64,000 nt of DNA from Zobellia barbeyronii (GTDB taxonomy: Bacteria > Bacteroidota > Bacteroidia > Flavobacteriales > Flavobacteriaceae). This document shows, piece by piece, positions 46,016 to 55,947 of this stretch. The translations under genes and the position numbers were made by a program. The notes beneath the pieces are model-generated. The model was not told the DNA's origin and ran no database searches. It saw only the letters and a program-made list of their open reading frames with translations. The stretch's first letter is position 1. Each line of letters opens with the position of its first letter. The stretch is taken from assembly GCF_018603515.1 (NCBI RefSeq), contig NZ_JACATN010000002.1:962077-1026076 (forward strand). Reading direction: 5' to 3'.

Positions 46016-48091
46016 ATGAAAAACAATAGAAAAATGGCTAAACGGAACCTCATATTTTTACTTATGATTGGCCTGACTGTATTTAATGGTCTCGCTTTGG
46101 ATACTTATAAATCAGACCCTATTGTTTTAGAAAATGAAAAGTTGAATGTGAGTGTTGATTCTGAAACAGGATGCTTTTCTGTTACCGAAAAAACTTCTGG
46201 TCACGTTTGGAAATCGGACCCGTGGGAAAATGCCGCGGGTCTATTGACCATAACCGATTCTAAAGGAAAAAAACATACGGTTAACATTTCCAAAAGTAAA
46301 AAAATTGAAGTTTCAAAAAAGGCTAACAATACGGTATCTCTCAAATTTATAGACCCCGTTTTTGAAGATGGCTCCGTAGCTACAGGAGTTTCTATTGTTA
46401 CAGAATTAAAACTAGACGCAAAAACAGCTCTGTTAGATGTTGAAGTTAAAGAACACAACGCCGGTAATTTAAAACTATCGGATTTACGTTATCCTGCACG
46501 GGCTTTCAGCTTAAAAACAGATGAAGATAAAGGCGCAGCTGTAATTCCACAAAAGCAGGGAATTATCTGTCCGTCCTATATTTTTCCTATGAACGGAGGT
46601 CGTTTTTGTAAATGGGATGATGCCACTTACAACAATAAATCACAAGGTTTTTTAGAATTGTTCAACAATGGTACCGGACTTACCATGCCTTGGTGGGGTA
46701 CGTATAATGAAAAATCTGCCGTAATGGGTATTGTAGATGAATCCGCTAGACCCCAAATGCAATACAATATCAATAACAATGGTCAATACCTTTTTAAAGG
46801 TGAAATGTCTACTTTCCAGCGTATTGTTTTTCTTGACCCTATTTGGAAATTAGATGAGGAGAAAGGTAAGATGCGGATGAGCTACCATTTTATTCCAGGT
46901 GGTGATTACGTAGATATGGCCAAAGAATATCAAAAGGAGGCTAAGGCTCGTGGACATTTTGTTTCTTTAAAAGAAAAACTAAAAAGAAACCCGAATGTAG
47001 ATAAGCTTCCAGGAGCTATCTATTTCGGAATCTACGGCGGCTATCCTCATTATGTGAACATGCCCGGAATGGCTTTCACTTTTGATGAATTAAAAAATAC
47101 TATCCAGACCATTCATGATGATTTAAAAGTGGATAAAGCTTTTGTTCATGCATGGGGAACCTTTTCTAATTTTGTTCCGCACAACTCCCCTATCAGTGAA
47201 GCTTTAGGTGGACCTAAAAAATTAAAGGCCGCGGTAGATTTAGCAAAATCTTATGGGTACTTGTATTCTTCATATCACGCTTATTCGCCTATGTTAGAGA
47301 ATGACCCTAATTTTACAACGGACCTCATTCAACGTGATGCCGAAGGAAAATTGATGAACGCAGGGAGTCGTTGGGCACGAGTTGACCCAAAATTTCAAAA
47401 AGCATTAGCTCAGGAAAATATTGAAAATGAAATTTCTTATTTAGGCCTAGAGGCCGATATAACCGATATTACTTTTGCCGCATACCGTGAAAACGGAAAA
47501 GAAGGGCGTATTGAGCTTGCTAAATATATAGACAGCTTTAACTTGGTAAATGGAACCGAACATGGTCAAGAACAATGGATACCTTATTTTGATATGTTTG
47601 AAGGGATGACCTATTTAGAGGACCGTCCACTTTCTGTAATCTCCCACCCTGCTCCGCTTTTCAATTTGGTGTACCATGAAGCTATAGCCAATTTCGGAAA
47701 AATCCAAGATCCAGATAATGAGATTACTGCCAATGGAGATTTCAGAATAAAAGCCTTAAGAAGTATGTTGTTTGGAAGAGGTACTACCATATTCTTTGCT
47801 CCTTACGAATTTGAAGGCATGCGCCCTATGATAGAAATGGCTAGAGATTTGGTAAGCCCAGTTCATAAAGAAACATTTTATTCGGAATTAAAAAGCCATG
47901 AATATTTAAGTGCTGATTACAAAGTACAGAGAAGTCGCTTCTCTAGTGGAACCGAAGTAGTTGCCAACTTAGGTCCTGTAGCACAAAAAATTGAAGGTGG
48001 CGCTTCCATTCCCGGATACGGTTATAGTATAAAAATGAAAGATGGTACTGTAAAAACGGGTCATTTCCAAGTGAGTCTTCACATGGATTAA
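46016..48091 (+). CDS. GH129-like glycoside hydrolase (candidate 3,6-anhydro-D-galactosidase)
   Basis: About 691 aa from the ATG giving MKNNRKMAKRNLIFLLMIGLT; the longer frame uses a TTG two codons earlier. The signal peptide ends near GLALD, so it is exported. An N-terminal beta-sandwich (residues 25-300) and a C-terminal TIM barrel (GAIYFGIYGGYPHYVN; KAFVHAWGTFSNFVPHNSP; GSRWARVDPKFQKALAQENI; LEADITDITFAAY; VNGTEHGQEQW) match the GH129 layout by memory. GH129 and GH127 enzymes in Zobellia release 3,6-anhydro-D-galactose from carrageenan oligosaccharides. Co-transcription with the anhydrogalactose pathway supports this. The family call is from overall pattern, not a profile search. Confidence 0.72.
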   Translation: MKNNRKMAKRNLIFLLMIGLTVFNGLALDTYKSDPIVLENEKLNVSVDSETGCFSVTEKTSGHVWKSDPWENAAGLLTITDSKGKKHTVNISKSKKIEVSKKANNTVSLKFIDPVFEDGSVATGVSIVTELKLDAKTALLDVEVKEHNAGNLKLSDLRYPARAFSLKTDEDKGAAVIPQKQGIICPSYIFPMNGGRFCKWDDATYNNKSQGFLELFNNGTGLTMPWWGTYNEKSAVMGIVDESARPQMQYNINNNGQYLFKGEMSTFQRIVFLDPIWKLDEEKGKMRMSYHFIPGGDYVDMAKEYQKEAKARGHFVSLKEKLKRNPNVDKLPGAIYFGIYGGYPHYVNMPGMAFTFDELKNTIQTIHDDLKVDKAFVHAWGTFSNFVPHNSPISEALGGPKKLKAAVDLAKSYGYLYSSYHAYSPMLENDPNFTTDLIQRDAEGKLMNAGSRWARVDPKFQKALAQENIENEISYLGLEADITDITFAAYRENGKEGRIELAKYIDSFNLVNGTEHGQEQWIPYFDMFEGMTYLEDRPLSVISHPAPLFNLVYHEAIANFGKIQDPDNEITANGDFRIKALRSMLFGRGTTIFFAPYEFEGMRPMIEMARDLVSPVHKETFYSELKSHEYLSADYKVQRSRFSSGTEVVANLGPVAQKIEGGASIPGYGYSIKMKDGTVKTGHFQVSLHMD

Positions 48092-48131
48092 CAGAAGGTT
48101 TTCATCAAACAAATACAAAAGACAGGTCATT

Positions 48132-49913
48132 ATGAAATATGTTGCAACAAAAATAAAATCAAATCAGACTAGATTTAGTTCAATTATATTCTCGTTTTGT
48201 CTTTGTACGATTTTTTGCCACAACACGCTTCTTATAGCCCAAGACCGTCCTAATGTATTGATTATGCTTACCGACGACCAAGGCTATGGTGACCTAGGTT
48301 CTCACGGCAATCCCTATTTAAAAACACCAAATATTGAAAAAATAGGCAAGCAAGGGCTTGAAATGACTCATTTCTTCTCCTATCCAAATTGTTCTGCTAC
48401 TCGTGCAGCCATCCTAACAGGCAGGTATCCGTATCGCACAGGAGTCACAGGAGTTACACAAGTTGATCACTTTATGAATACTTCAGAAGAAACGCTAGCC
48501 GAGATTCTGAGTAAAAACGGCTATCGTACGGGAATTTTCGGAAAATGGCATTTGGGAGACAATGCTCCCATGCGCCCTACGGACCAAGGGTTTCAAGAAG
48601 CTTTGGTTCATAAAGGTGGAGGAATCGGGCAAGCTGCGGGACCAGCTGGCAACACCTATTTTGATCCCATTCTTGAGCACAATAATCAATCTAAAAAGTA
48701 CGAAGGATATTGCGATGATATTTTTACGGATGCCGCTCTAGATTTTATGAGCGAGAAAAGTGAGAAGCCTTTTTTTACATATCTAGCAACCAATCTACCA
48801 CACTTTCCACTTGAAGTACCCGATGAAAAAGCCGACCCCTATAGAAAAATAGGACTTCACGAAGACAATGCCAAGACCTACGGCATGATTGATAATATTG
48901 ATGCCAATGTAGGTCGCGTTTTAAAACGGTTAAAACAACTGGGCATTGAAGACAATACAATAGTTATTTTTCTTTCGGATAATGGCCCCAGAAATAGACG
49001 CACAAAAAATGACGTTTACCCAGGAAGATGGGTAGCAAATTTACGAGGAACAAAAACAAGTGTTTATGAATGTGGTACTCGTGTACCTTTTTTTGTTAGA
49101 TGGCCAAAACATATTGAAAAAGCACAACAAAACAGTACTATGGGTGCAGTAATTGATGTACTGCCCACTATCTTAGATGTCTGTAAAATTGAAGCTCCTG
49201 AGCATATTAAATTGGACGGTAAATCATTGCTGCCCCTATGGAAAGGTGAAAAATCGGACTTTAAAGACAGGGAGTTCATTGTCCAAATGCATTACGGTCC
49301 AACCGTGTTTAAATACATGCATTTTGCAGTGCGGACCCAAAAATATAAATTGGTAAGTCCGCATGATGACCCACACCATATTCTTTATCAACCTAAAGAT
49401 GAAGAATTAAAAGAGGTCCTTGCTAACTTAGAATTATACGATGTAGAAAATGACCCAAGTGAGCGTATAAACTTAGCCCATAATCACCCTGAAATCGTAG
49501 AAGACCTTCTGGCACGTTATGAAAATTGGTTTGACGAGGTTACTGAAGAAAGAGATTCAAAAGGTATTCAGCGTATTTATCTTGGTAGCAACATACAACG
49601 CGCTACTAACCTCTCTCAGTTTGATTGGGGCGGCCCTAGAGTCCTATCCAAGAATGATCTTGGCCACTGGCGGGTAAAAACGGAGGCGGGCATATACAAT
49701 GTGAGCTTTGATCTTCCGGAACTGGACCATGAAGGTGTAGCGCATTTGAAATACAAAGACGTGCATTTAAAACTTCCGGTAAACAAAGAGCAGAAGAAAA
49801 TCACCTTTACAGATGTTATACTTCCTGAAGGAACAGGAAACTTCCATGCTTTTTTAAAAACAGAAAGATTAGCAAAAGGACCTTTATTTGTTGATGTTGA
49901 ACGTATTAATTAA
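48132..49913 (+). CDS. Secreted type I (S1) sulfatase with C-terminal extension
   Basis: 593 aa. The signal peptide spans about residues 1-36 (ending LLIAQ). Sulfatase core: RPNVLIMLTDDQGYGDLG (metal Asp pair), formylglycine motif NCSATRAAILTGRYPYRTG (C-x-A-x-R), GIFGKWHLGD and FLSDNGPRNRR (Asp-Asn metal site). After residue 490 a beta-rich extension is present. The Cys must be converted to formylglycine by a maturase not encoded in the window. It probably removes sulfate from carrageenan oligosaccharides. It is the last gene of the RhaT-dau-GH129 operon, 40 bases after GH129. Confidence 0.92.
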   Translation: MKYVATKIKSNQTRFSSIIFSFCLCTIFCHNTLLIAQDRPNVLIMLTDDQGYGDLGSHGNPYLKTPNIEKIGKQGLEMTHFFSYPNCSATRAAILTGRYPYRTGVTGVTQVDHFMNTSEETLAEILSKNGYRTGIFGKWHLGDNAPMRPTDQGFQEALVHKGGGIGQAAGPAGNTYFDPILEHNNQSKKYEGYCDDIFTDAALDFMSEKSEKPFFTYLATNLPHFPLEVPDEKADPYRKIGLHEDNAKTYGMIDNIDANVGRVLKRLKQLGIEDNTIVIFLSDNGPRNRRTKNDVYPGRWVANLRGTKTSVYECGTRVPFFVRWPKHIEKAQQNSTMGAVIDVLPTILDVCKIEAPEHIKLDGKSLLPLWKGEKSDFKDREFIVQMHYGPTVFKYMHFAVRTQKYKLVSPHDDPHHILYQPKDEELKEVLANLELYDVENDPSERINLAHNHPEIVEDLLARYENWFDEVTEERDSKGIQRIYLGSNIQRATNLSQFDWGGPRVLSKNDLGHWRVKTEAGIYNVSFDLPELDHEGVAHLKYKDVHLKLPVNKEQKKITFTDVILPEGTGNFHAFLKTERLAKGPLFVDVERIN

Positions 49914-49998
49914 TGCTTAAAAATTTCAATGTTATTGGTTTTCGCATTTTTTAAATCACACTCAAGTACCACATTTTTTAGCATTCGTTAGTAAACAA

Positions 49999-50064
49999 GG
50001 TTAAAATAGTGCCGTAACCGGATAAAATCTACAAATCGCCGTTTCTCCTATTACCCTTTATTTG
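49999..50064 (+). promoter_or_regulatory. PUL element copy 3 and -7 box (GH127-MFS-GH127 unit)
   Basis: Element 49999-50029 has GGTTAAAATAGTGCC, a 6-base gap, then GGATAAAATC. After exactly 27 bases is TTTATTTG (50057-50064). The start codon is 100 bases further, leaving a long untranslated leader with no obvious fold. Upstream (49914-49998) nothing else is evident. Confidence 0.8.
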
Positions 50065-50164
50065 TATGCTACACTGCAATACAGTATTCGTTCTATGGCC
50101 CATACCTATTTACACGACGAATTCTAGACAATAACACAGCGGTGTACTATATAAATATTGGATT

Positions 50165-52246
50165 ATGAAAAAAATAACCTTCTCCATTTGTCTCTTATTA
50201 ACCGTGCTTTCTTGTAAACAAGGCACACCCGACAAAAACCTCAGCACAGATACAACAAAGCCAAGAGACTATGCTGCCAATTTAGACACAGGAAAAGGTG
50301 TCATCAATAACACGAACAGTCCACATGTTAAATTGAAAAGTATTGACATAGGCGACTGTAGATGGACCGAAGGTTTCTGGGCCGATAAATGGAAGGTTGC
50401 CGAAGAAACTATGATTCCTCACATGGGCGAAATCCTAAAAGGAGATATCGGTCACGGTTATAATAATTTTAAAATAGCAGCCGGACTCAAAGAAGGTGAA
50501 CATAAAGGTTTTTGGTGGCATGATGGCGATTTCTATAAATGGATGGAAGCCAAAATGTACATATATGGCGTAAATAAAGATGAAAAAATTGTTGAGGAAA
50601 TAGATGAGATTATAGACGTCATAGCCCAAGCACAACAAGCAGATGGCTACCTCTCCACACCTGCAATTATAAGAGATGATATAGACCCTTTTACCAACAG
50701 AAGGTACCACGAATTATACAATAGCGGTCATTTATTGACTAGTGCTTGTATTCATTACCGCCTGACCGGAAAGACCAACTTCTTGGACATTGCCGTAAAG
50801 CATGCCGATTATCTGTATAAATTGTTCTCTCCAAAACCTGACCACCTAAAACGTTTTGGTTTTAACCAAACACAGATTATGGGCTTGGTAGAATTGTACC
50901 GTACCACCAAAGACAAGCGCTATTTAGAGCTGGCCGAGCAATTCATAAATATGCGTGGTACGTATAAAATTGAAGATGACGAGACTACAAAAGGGTACCC
51001 TATTGGTGATATGGTTCAGGAAAGAGTTCCGCTTCGTGAAGAAACAGAAGCTGTAGGCCACGCCGTACTGGCACTTTATTTTTATGCAGGAGCTGCCGAT
51101 GTATATGCTGAAACTGGTGAAAAAGAATTGATTGATGCTCTAGAAAGATTGTGGGACAACGTGACCAACAAAAAAATGTACATTACAGGAGCCATTGGTC
51201 AAACCCATTATGGTCGTTCTTCTCGCCTTGATAAAATTGAAGAAGGTTTTATTGATGAGTACATGATGCCTAACATGACTGCCTATAATGAAACTTGTGC
51301 CAACATTTGTAACTCCATGTTCAACTACCGCATGCTTACATTAACAGGAGATGCTAAACATGGTGATGTTATGGAGCTTGTACTGCACAATAGTGGTCTC
51401 TCGGGCATTAGTCTTGACGGAAAAAATTATTACTATTCCAATCCACTTCGGAAAATTGAAGGCGCGCTAGATTATGAAAAAATGAATGTTGAGTTTCCGG
51501 AAAGACAACCCTATCTTAAATGTTTTTGTTGTCCTCCAAACTTGGTGCGTACCATTGCAAAATCTCCAGGTTGGGCATATAGCAAATCTGAAAATGGAAT
51601 TGCGGTTAATCTATACGGAGGAAATGAATTGAACACTACCCTATTGGATGGTTCAGCCATAAAACTCACCCAAAAAACAGACTACCCATGGGACGGTGCC
51701 GTTAAGATTACGGTGAATGAATCCAAAGCCGATGCTTTTGATATTCTTCTTCGTATTCCCAGTTGGGCGAAGGGTACTCAAATTTATGTAAACGGCACAA
51801 AAGCAGCCGAAGCCGTGCCTGGTACTTTTGCTAAAATTGAAAGAAAATGGGCAGCCGGTGATGAAATCACTATTGACATGCCAATGGAAACCAAATTCAT
51901 TGAAGGACACCCTCGCATTGAAGAAGTCCGTAACCAAGTTGCCATAAAAAGAGGTCCAGTTGTGTACTGCATAGAGTCCGCAGATTTACCTGAAAAAACC
52001 GATATTACTAATGTTTATCTTTCTTCCGCCAAAAAACTTAGTCCTACCTCCAGACCAGACTTCTTGGGAGGTGTCACCACTTTAGAAGGCGAAGTTTTAA
52101 TACGAAAAGATAAGCTGGGTGAAATGTACCAAGAAGTAAGTGCACCGGAATTTCAATCTTTTAAAACCAATTTTATACCTTACTATGCTTGGAGCAATAG
52201 AGGCCAGGGAGAGATGACGGTTTTTCTTCCGGTAATCTGGAATTAG
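50165..52246 (+). CDS. GH127 glycoside hydrolase, lipoprotein
   Basis: 693 aa. Lipoprotein signal MKKITFSICLLLTVLSC-KQG, then a full GH127 (DUF1680) enzyme: GDCRWTEGFWADKW, WHDGDFYKWMEA, an alpha/alpha barrel with FGFNQTQIMGLVELYR and EAVGHAVLALYFYAGAADVYAETG, and the Cys/Glu zinc site of the family, NETCANICNSMF and CFCCPPNLVRTIA. GH127 began as beta-L-arabinofuranosidases, but Zobellia members are alpha-1,3-(3,6-anhydro)-D-galactosidases acting on carrageenan oligosaccharides, which fits this cluster. Closely related to the cytosolic GH127 at 53930, from which it differs mainly in having the export signal. Confidence 0.92.
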   Translation: MKKITFSICLLLTVLSCKQGTPDKNLSTDTTKPRDYAANLDTGKGVINNTNSPHVKLKSIDIGDCRWTEGFWADKWKVAEETMIPHMGEILKGDIGHGYNNFKIAAGLKEGEHKGFWWHDGDFYKWMEAKMYIYGVNKDEKIVEEIDEIIDVIAQAQQADGYLSTPAIIRDDIDPFTNRRYHELYNSGHLLTSACIHYRLTGKTNFLDIAVKHADYLYKLFSPKPDHLKRFGFNQTQIMGLVELYRTTKDKRYLELAEQFINMRGTYKIEDDETTKGYPIGDMVQERVPLREETEAVGHAVLALYFYAGAADVYAETGEKELIDALERLWDNVTNKKMYITGAIGQTHYGRSSRLDKIEEGFIDEYMMPNMTAYNETCANICNSMFNYRMLTLTGDAKHGDVMELVLHNSGLSGISLDGKNYYYSNPLRKIEGALDYEKMNVEFPERQPYLKCFCCPPNLVRTIAKSPGWAYSKSENGIAVNLYGGNELNTTLLDGSAIKLTQKTDYPWDGAVKITVNESKADAFDILLRIPSWAKGTQIYVNGTKAAEAVPGTFAKIERKWAAGDEITIDMPMETKFIEGHPRIEEVRNQVAIKRGPVVYCIESADLPEKTDITNVYLSSAKKLSPTSRPDFLGGVTTLEGEVLIRKDKLGEMYQEVSAPEFQSFKTNFIPYYAWSNRGQGEMTVFLPVIWN

Positions 52247-52285
52247 CATTTATGATAGCTCATCACACCTTAATTTAAACAATTT

Positions 52286-53860
52286 ATGGGTTCCTATAAA
52301 CAGAATGCTTTTAAGTATGCCACCATTGTAGCTATGGGAGGTTTTGTCTTTGGATTGGACGCAGCGCTAATATCGGGAACGGTGAAATTTATCACACAAG
52401 AATTTTCACTCTCGGAACTAGAATTGGGTTCAGTAGTAGGAGCTCCGGCCATGGGGGTACTTTTAGCACTTGTGTTTGTGGGATATGCTTGTAATAAATA
52501 TGGTCGCAGAACCACTTTAATGATTGCTGCGGCCCTGTATCTTTTTTCTGCAATCTCTTCTGCACTGGCTCCATCCTATGCTTCTCTTCTGGTAGCTCGG
52601 TTTATGGGGGGATTGGCTTTTAGTTCTATCTCCTTGGCATCTATGTATATTGGCGAAATAGCGCCTCCAAAATGGCGTGGAAAATTGGTTTCCATGACCC
52701 AAATAAATATAGTAGTAGGACTTTCCGCCGCCTACTTCATAAATTACCTCATTCTAGGTTGGGCTAACACAGATGCTCCATGGGTTCAAGAATGGGGACT
52801 GGACACCAACACATGGCGCTGGATGCTAGGTACTGAAGTTATTTTTGCTTTCTTATGGTTTGTCCTACTCTTTTTTGTTCCCAGAAGTCCGGCTTGGTTA
52901 CTATATAATGGACGCGAACCAGAAGCCATAAGGATGCTACAAAAAGTAACTCCCGAAGATGAAATTCAGGCCAAAATAAACCAAATGCGCTCTAGTCTTG
53001 AAAATAGTAATCAAGACCGCTCAATGCTTACTCAGCTAAAGGAAATTTTTGGTAAGCCAATGCGTGTTACTATGATTATTGCAATGACCATTGCTATCGC
53101 ACAACAGGCCACGGGTATAAATGCCATTCTGTTCTACGCTCCTACCGTATTTGAGCAATTGGGCATAGGAACAGATGCTGCATTTGCACAGGCCATTTAT
53201 ATTGGACTTACCAGTGTAGTGTTTACAGTCTTAGGTTTATTATTAGTTGATAGAATAGGTCGTAGACCTATGATTATCTGGGGCATGCTTTGGATAATCT
53301 TAAGTCTTGGTGTTTGCTATTACGGATTTGAAACCGCCAACTATACCATTAGTGAGAATGCGGTTTCCGAATTGTCTGAAATTCCTAACTCAGAAAGGTT
53401 GAATGCCCTAGTAGACGTACCTTTTGATAGTGATATAAGTTTTAAAACGGCGTTAATTGAAACCTTAGGAGAAACGGATGCCAGAGATTATTCAGGTCTA
53501 CTTTTACAGAAAGCAGCGGATATAAATGCCCTCCTTATTTTATTAGGCATACTCAGTTTTATTGGTGCCTTTCATTTTTCCATCGGCCCTGTTATGTGGG
53601 TCTTATTTTCAGAGATTTTTCCTATTTCACTTAGAGGTGTTGCCATTCCATTTTTCACTTTGGTCACCAGCTTTGTGAGCTATTTGGTACAGAAATTTTT
53701 TCCCTGGCAATTAGCAACCATGGGTATCAGCTCAACACTCTTATTCTATGCCATTGTCGTAAGCATTGGTTTAGTTATTCTTTATATCTATTTAAAAGAA
53801 ACCAAAAATATGACCATAGAAGAAGTGCAATTGGCATTAGCCACAAGACGAAAAACCTAA
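52286..53860 (+). CDS. MFS sugar porter (sugar:H+ symporter)
   Basis: 524 aa, 12 predicted helices. Sugar-porter signatures: FGLDAALISGTVKFI, CNKYGRRTTLM, ARFMGGLAFSSISLASMYIGEIAPPKWRGKLVSM, PRSPAWLLYNGREPEA, QQATGINAILFYAPTVFEQLG, DRIGRRPMI, and FSEIFPISLRGVAIPFFTLV. A loop insert of about 70 residues (approx. 360-430) between helices is longer than in XylE. It should import a monosaccharide or short product across the inner membrane. Its place between two GH127 genes, one exported and one cytosolic, suggests it carries a substrate for the latter. Confidence 0.93.
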   Translation: MGSYKQNAFKYATIVAMGGFVFGLDAALISGTVKFITQEFSLSELELGSVVGAPAMGVLLALVFVGYACNKYGRRTTLMIAAALYLFSAISSALAPSYASLLVARFMGGLAFSSISLASMYIGEIAPPKWRGKLVSMTQINIVVGLSAAYFINYLILGWANTDAPWVQEWGLDTNTWRWMLGTEVIFAFLWFVLLFFVPRSPAWLLYNGREPEAIRMLQKVTPEDEIQAKINQMRSSLENSNQDRSMLTQLKEIFGKPMRVTMIIAMTIAIAQQATGINAILFYAPTVFEQLGIGTDAAFAQAIYIGLTSVVFTVLGLLLVDRIGRRPMIIWGMLWIILSLGVCYYGFETANYTISENAVSELSEIPNSERLNALVDVPFDSDISFKTALIETLGETDARDYSGLLLQKAADINALLILLGILSFIGAFHFSIGPVMWVLFSEIFPISLRGVAIPFFTLVTSFVSYLVQKFFPWQLATMGISSTLLFYAIVVSIGLVILYIYLKETKNMTIEEVQLALATRRKT

Positions 53861-53929
53861 TAGATATACAACATCCATATAAATAGATTTTTTATTTAAA
53901 TCGATTTCTTTTTGAATAACACAGTACAG

Positions 53930-55900
53930 ATGAAACAAGCTACTCCCGCAAATAAAAACAGCCCGTATACCCAACTTAAAAGCATGAACATTGGCGATTG
54001 CCAATGGACCACTGGTTTTTGGGCCGATAAATTTGAACTTTGTGCAAATGCCATGGTACCTTATATGGGTGATGTATTATGTGGAGATGTAGGTCACGCG
54101 CTTAATAATTTTAAAATAGCTGCAGGTGAAAAAGAAGGCGAACACCAAGGCATGTTTTGGCATGATGGGGATTTCTATAAATTCATGGAAGCCAAAATTT
54201 ACGTTTACGCCCACACAAAAAACAACGAACTTCTTGCTGAATTAGATGAGTACATAGCCATAATTGGCAAGGCACAGGAAAGTGATGGATACCTTCAAAC
54301 TCAAATTCAACTTAGAGATGGCGTAGACCGATACGAAAATCGCAAGTACCATGAAATGTATAATACTGGGCATTTACTAATCAGTGCCTGTATTCATTTT
54401 AATGTTACCGGACAGCGTAATTTTCTGGACATCGCCATAAAACATGCAGATTTACTGTACACTATTTTTATGCCAGACACCAAACACTACGGTCGCTTTG
54501 GTTTTAACCAAACGCAGATAATGGGCTTGGTGGAATTGTACCGTACTCTGGGTGATAAGAAATATTTAAAGCTTGCTGAAAAATTTATTGATAACCGTGG
54601 GAAATACGAGGTAAAACATCATGCTACTACCGAAGGTTACCCTATTGGCGATATGGTGCAAGAACGTACTCCGTTACGAGAATCTAATGAAGCGGTAGGC
54701 CATGCCGTGCTTGCTTTGTATTACTACGCAGGTGCTGCGGATGTCTATGCCGAAACAGGAGAAAAAGCCCTGCTTGATGCACTAGACCGTCTTTGGGAAA
54801 ACGTAACAACCAAAAAAATGTATGTTACCGGTGCCGTGGGCCAAGCCCATTATGGCGCTTCGGTAAATCGTGATATGATAGAAGAAGGCTTTATTGATGC
54901 TTTCATGATGCCCAATATGACGGCCTATAATGAAACCTGCGCCAACCTTTGTAATGCTATGTTCAGCTATCGCATGCTAAATCTTCACGGTGAAGCAAAG
55001 TATGCAGATATCGTTGAGTTGGTTCTTTATAATAGTGCACTATCCGGTATTAGCGTAACTGGTAAAGAATATTTTTACGCGAACCCATTGCGGATGCTCA
55101 ACAATACCAGAGACTACAATGCACATGAAAATGTAACCGAAACACCAAACAGAGAACCTTACCTGAGCTGTTTCTGCTGCCCTCCAAATTTAGTGCGTAC
55201 CATTGCAACAGTTTCTGAGTGGGCGTACAGTCTTTCTGAAAACGGATTTACCGTAAATCTATACGGTGCCAATACATTAAACTCAGAGTTAAAAGATGGT
55301 TCTCCCATTAAAGTTTCACAAGAGACTGAATACCCTTGGCAAGGAAAGGTTAAGTTAAGAATGGAAGAATGTAAAGCAGATGCTTTTGCAATTAGTTTGC
55401 GTATTCCAAAATGGGCAAAAAATTCAAAACTAACGCTCAACGGAGAAGAATTATCTAAAACCTTAGAACCAGGAAGCTTTGTCAAAATTGAACGAAATTG
55501 GAAAAAAGGAGACGTGCTCGTTCTTGATATGCCAATGGAAGTTGAGTTTATAGAAGGCCACCCAAGAATTGAAGAAGTACGAAACCAAATAGCCGTAAAA
55601 CGAGGACCAATTGTCTACTGTATTGAATCGCCAGATTTACCGGAGAACACAGACATTTTGGATATCTACTTCAACGGAAATAAAAGCTTGGAACCAACTC
55701 ATCAACCTAACTTTTTAGGAGGAATCACTACACTAGAAGGCGAAGTATTGATACGAAAAGATAAAGGTGAAGGCATCTACAGAACCGTTCAAAAACCCGA
55801 ATGGACACCGCACAAAACTCAACTTGTACCCTATTTTGCATGGAGTAATCGCGGGCAGGCCGAAATGACCGTATTCATGCCCGTTGTATGGGAAGATTAA
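53930..55900 (+). CDS. GH127 glycoside hydrolase, cytosolic
   Basis: About 656 aa from ATG MKQATPANKN; the longer frame starts at TTG (53912). No signal peptide or lipobox, unlike its paralogue at 50165. GH127 motifs: GDCQWTTGFWADKF, WHDGDFYKFMEA, FGFNQTQIMGLVELYRTLGDKKY, NETCANLCNAMFSYR and LSCFCCPPNLVRTIA (zinc-binding Glu and Cys residues). It probably removes terminal 3,6-anhydro-D-galactose from an imported oligosaccharide, making the sugar next to the dehydrogenase that uses it. Located 69 bases after the MFS porter gene, same unit. Confidence 0.92.
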   Translation: MKQATPANKNSPYTQLKSMNIGDCQWTTGFWADKFELCANAMVPYMGDVLCGDVGHALNNFKIAAGEKEGEHQGMFWHDGDFYKFMEAKIYVYAHTKNNELLAELDEYIAIIGKAQESDGYLQTQIQLRDGVDRYENRKYHEMYNTGHLLISACIHFNVTGQRNFLDIAIKHADLLYTIFMPDTKHYGRFGFNQTQIMGLVELYRTLGDKKYLKLAEKFIDNRGKYEVKHHATTEGYPIGDMVQERTPLRESNEAVGHAVLALYYYAGAADVYAETGEKALLDALDRLWENVTTKKMYVTGAVGQAHYGASVNRDMIEEGFIDAFMMPNMTAYNETCANLCNAMFSYRMLNLHGEAKYADIVELVLYNSALSGISVTGKEYFYANPLRMLNNTRDYNAHENVTETPNREPYLSCFCCPPNLVRTIATVSEWAYSLSENGFTVNLYGANTLNSELKDGSPIKVSQETEYPWQGKVKLRMEECKADAFAISLRIPKWAKNSKLTLNGEELSKTLEPGSFVKIERNWKKGDVLVLDMPMEVEFIEGHPRIEEVRNQIAVKRGPIVYCIESPDLPENTDILDIYFNGNKSLEPTHQPNFLGGITTLEGEVLIRKDKGEGIYRTVQKPEWTPHKTQLVPYFAWSNRGQAEMTVFMPVVWED

Positions 55901-55947
55901 ATTACCGTCCTCACATACCACAACAAACTGACCAAACCGTACCATAT

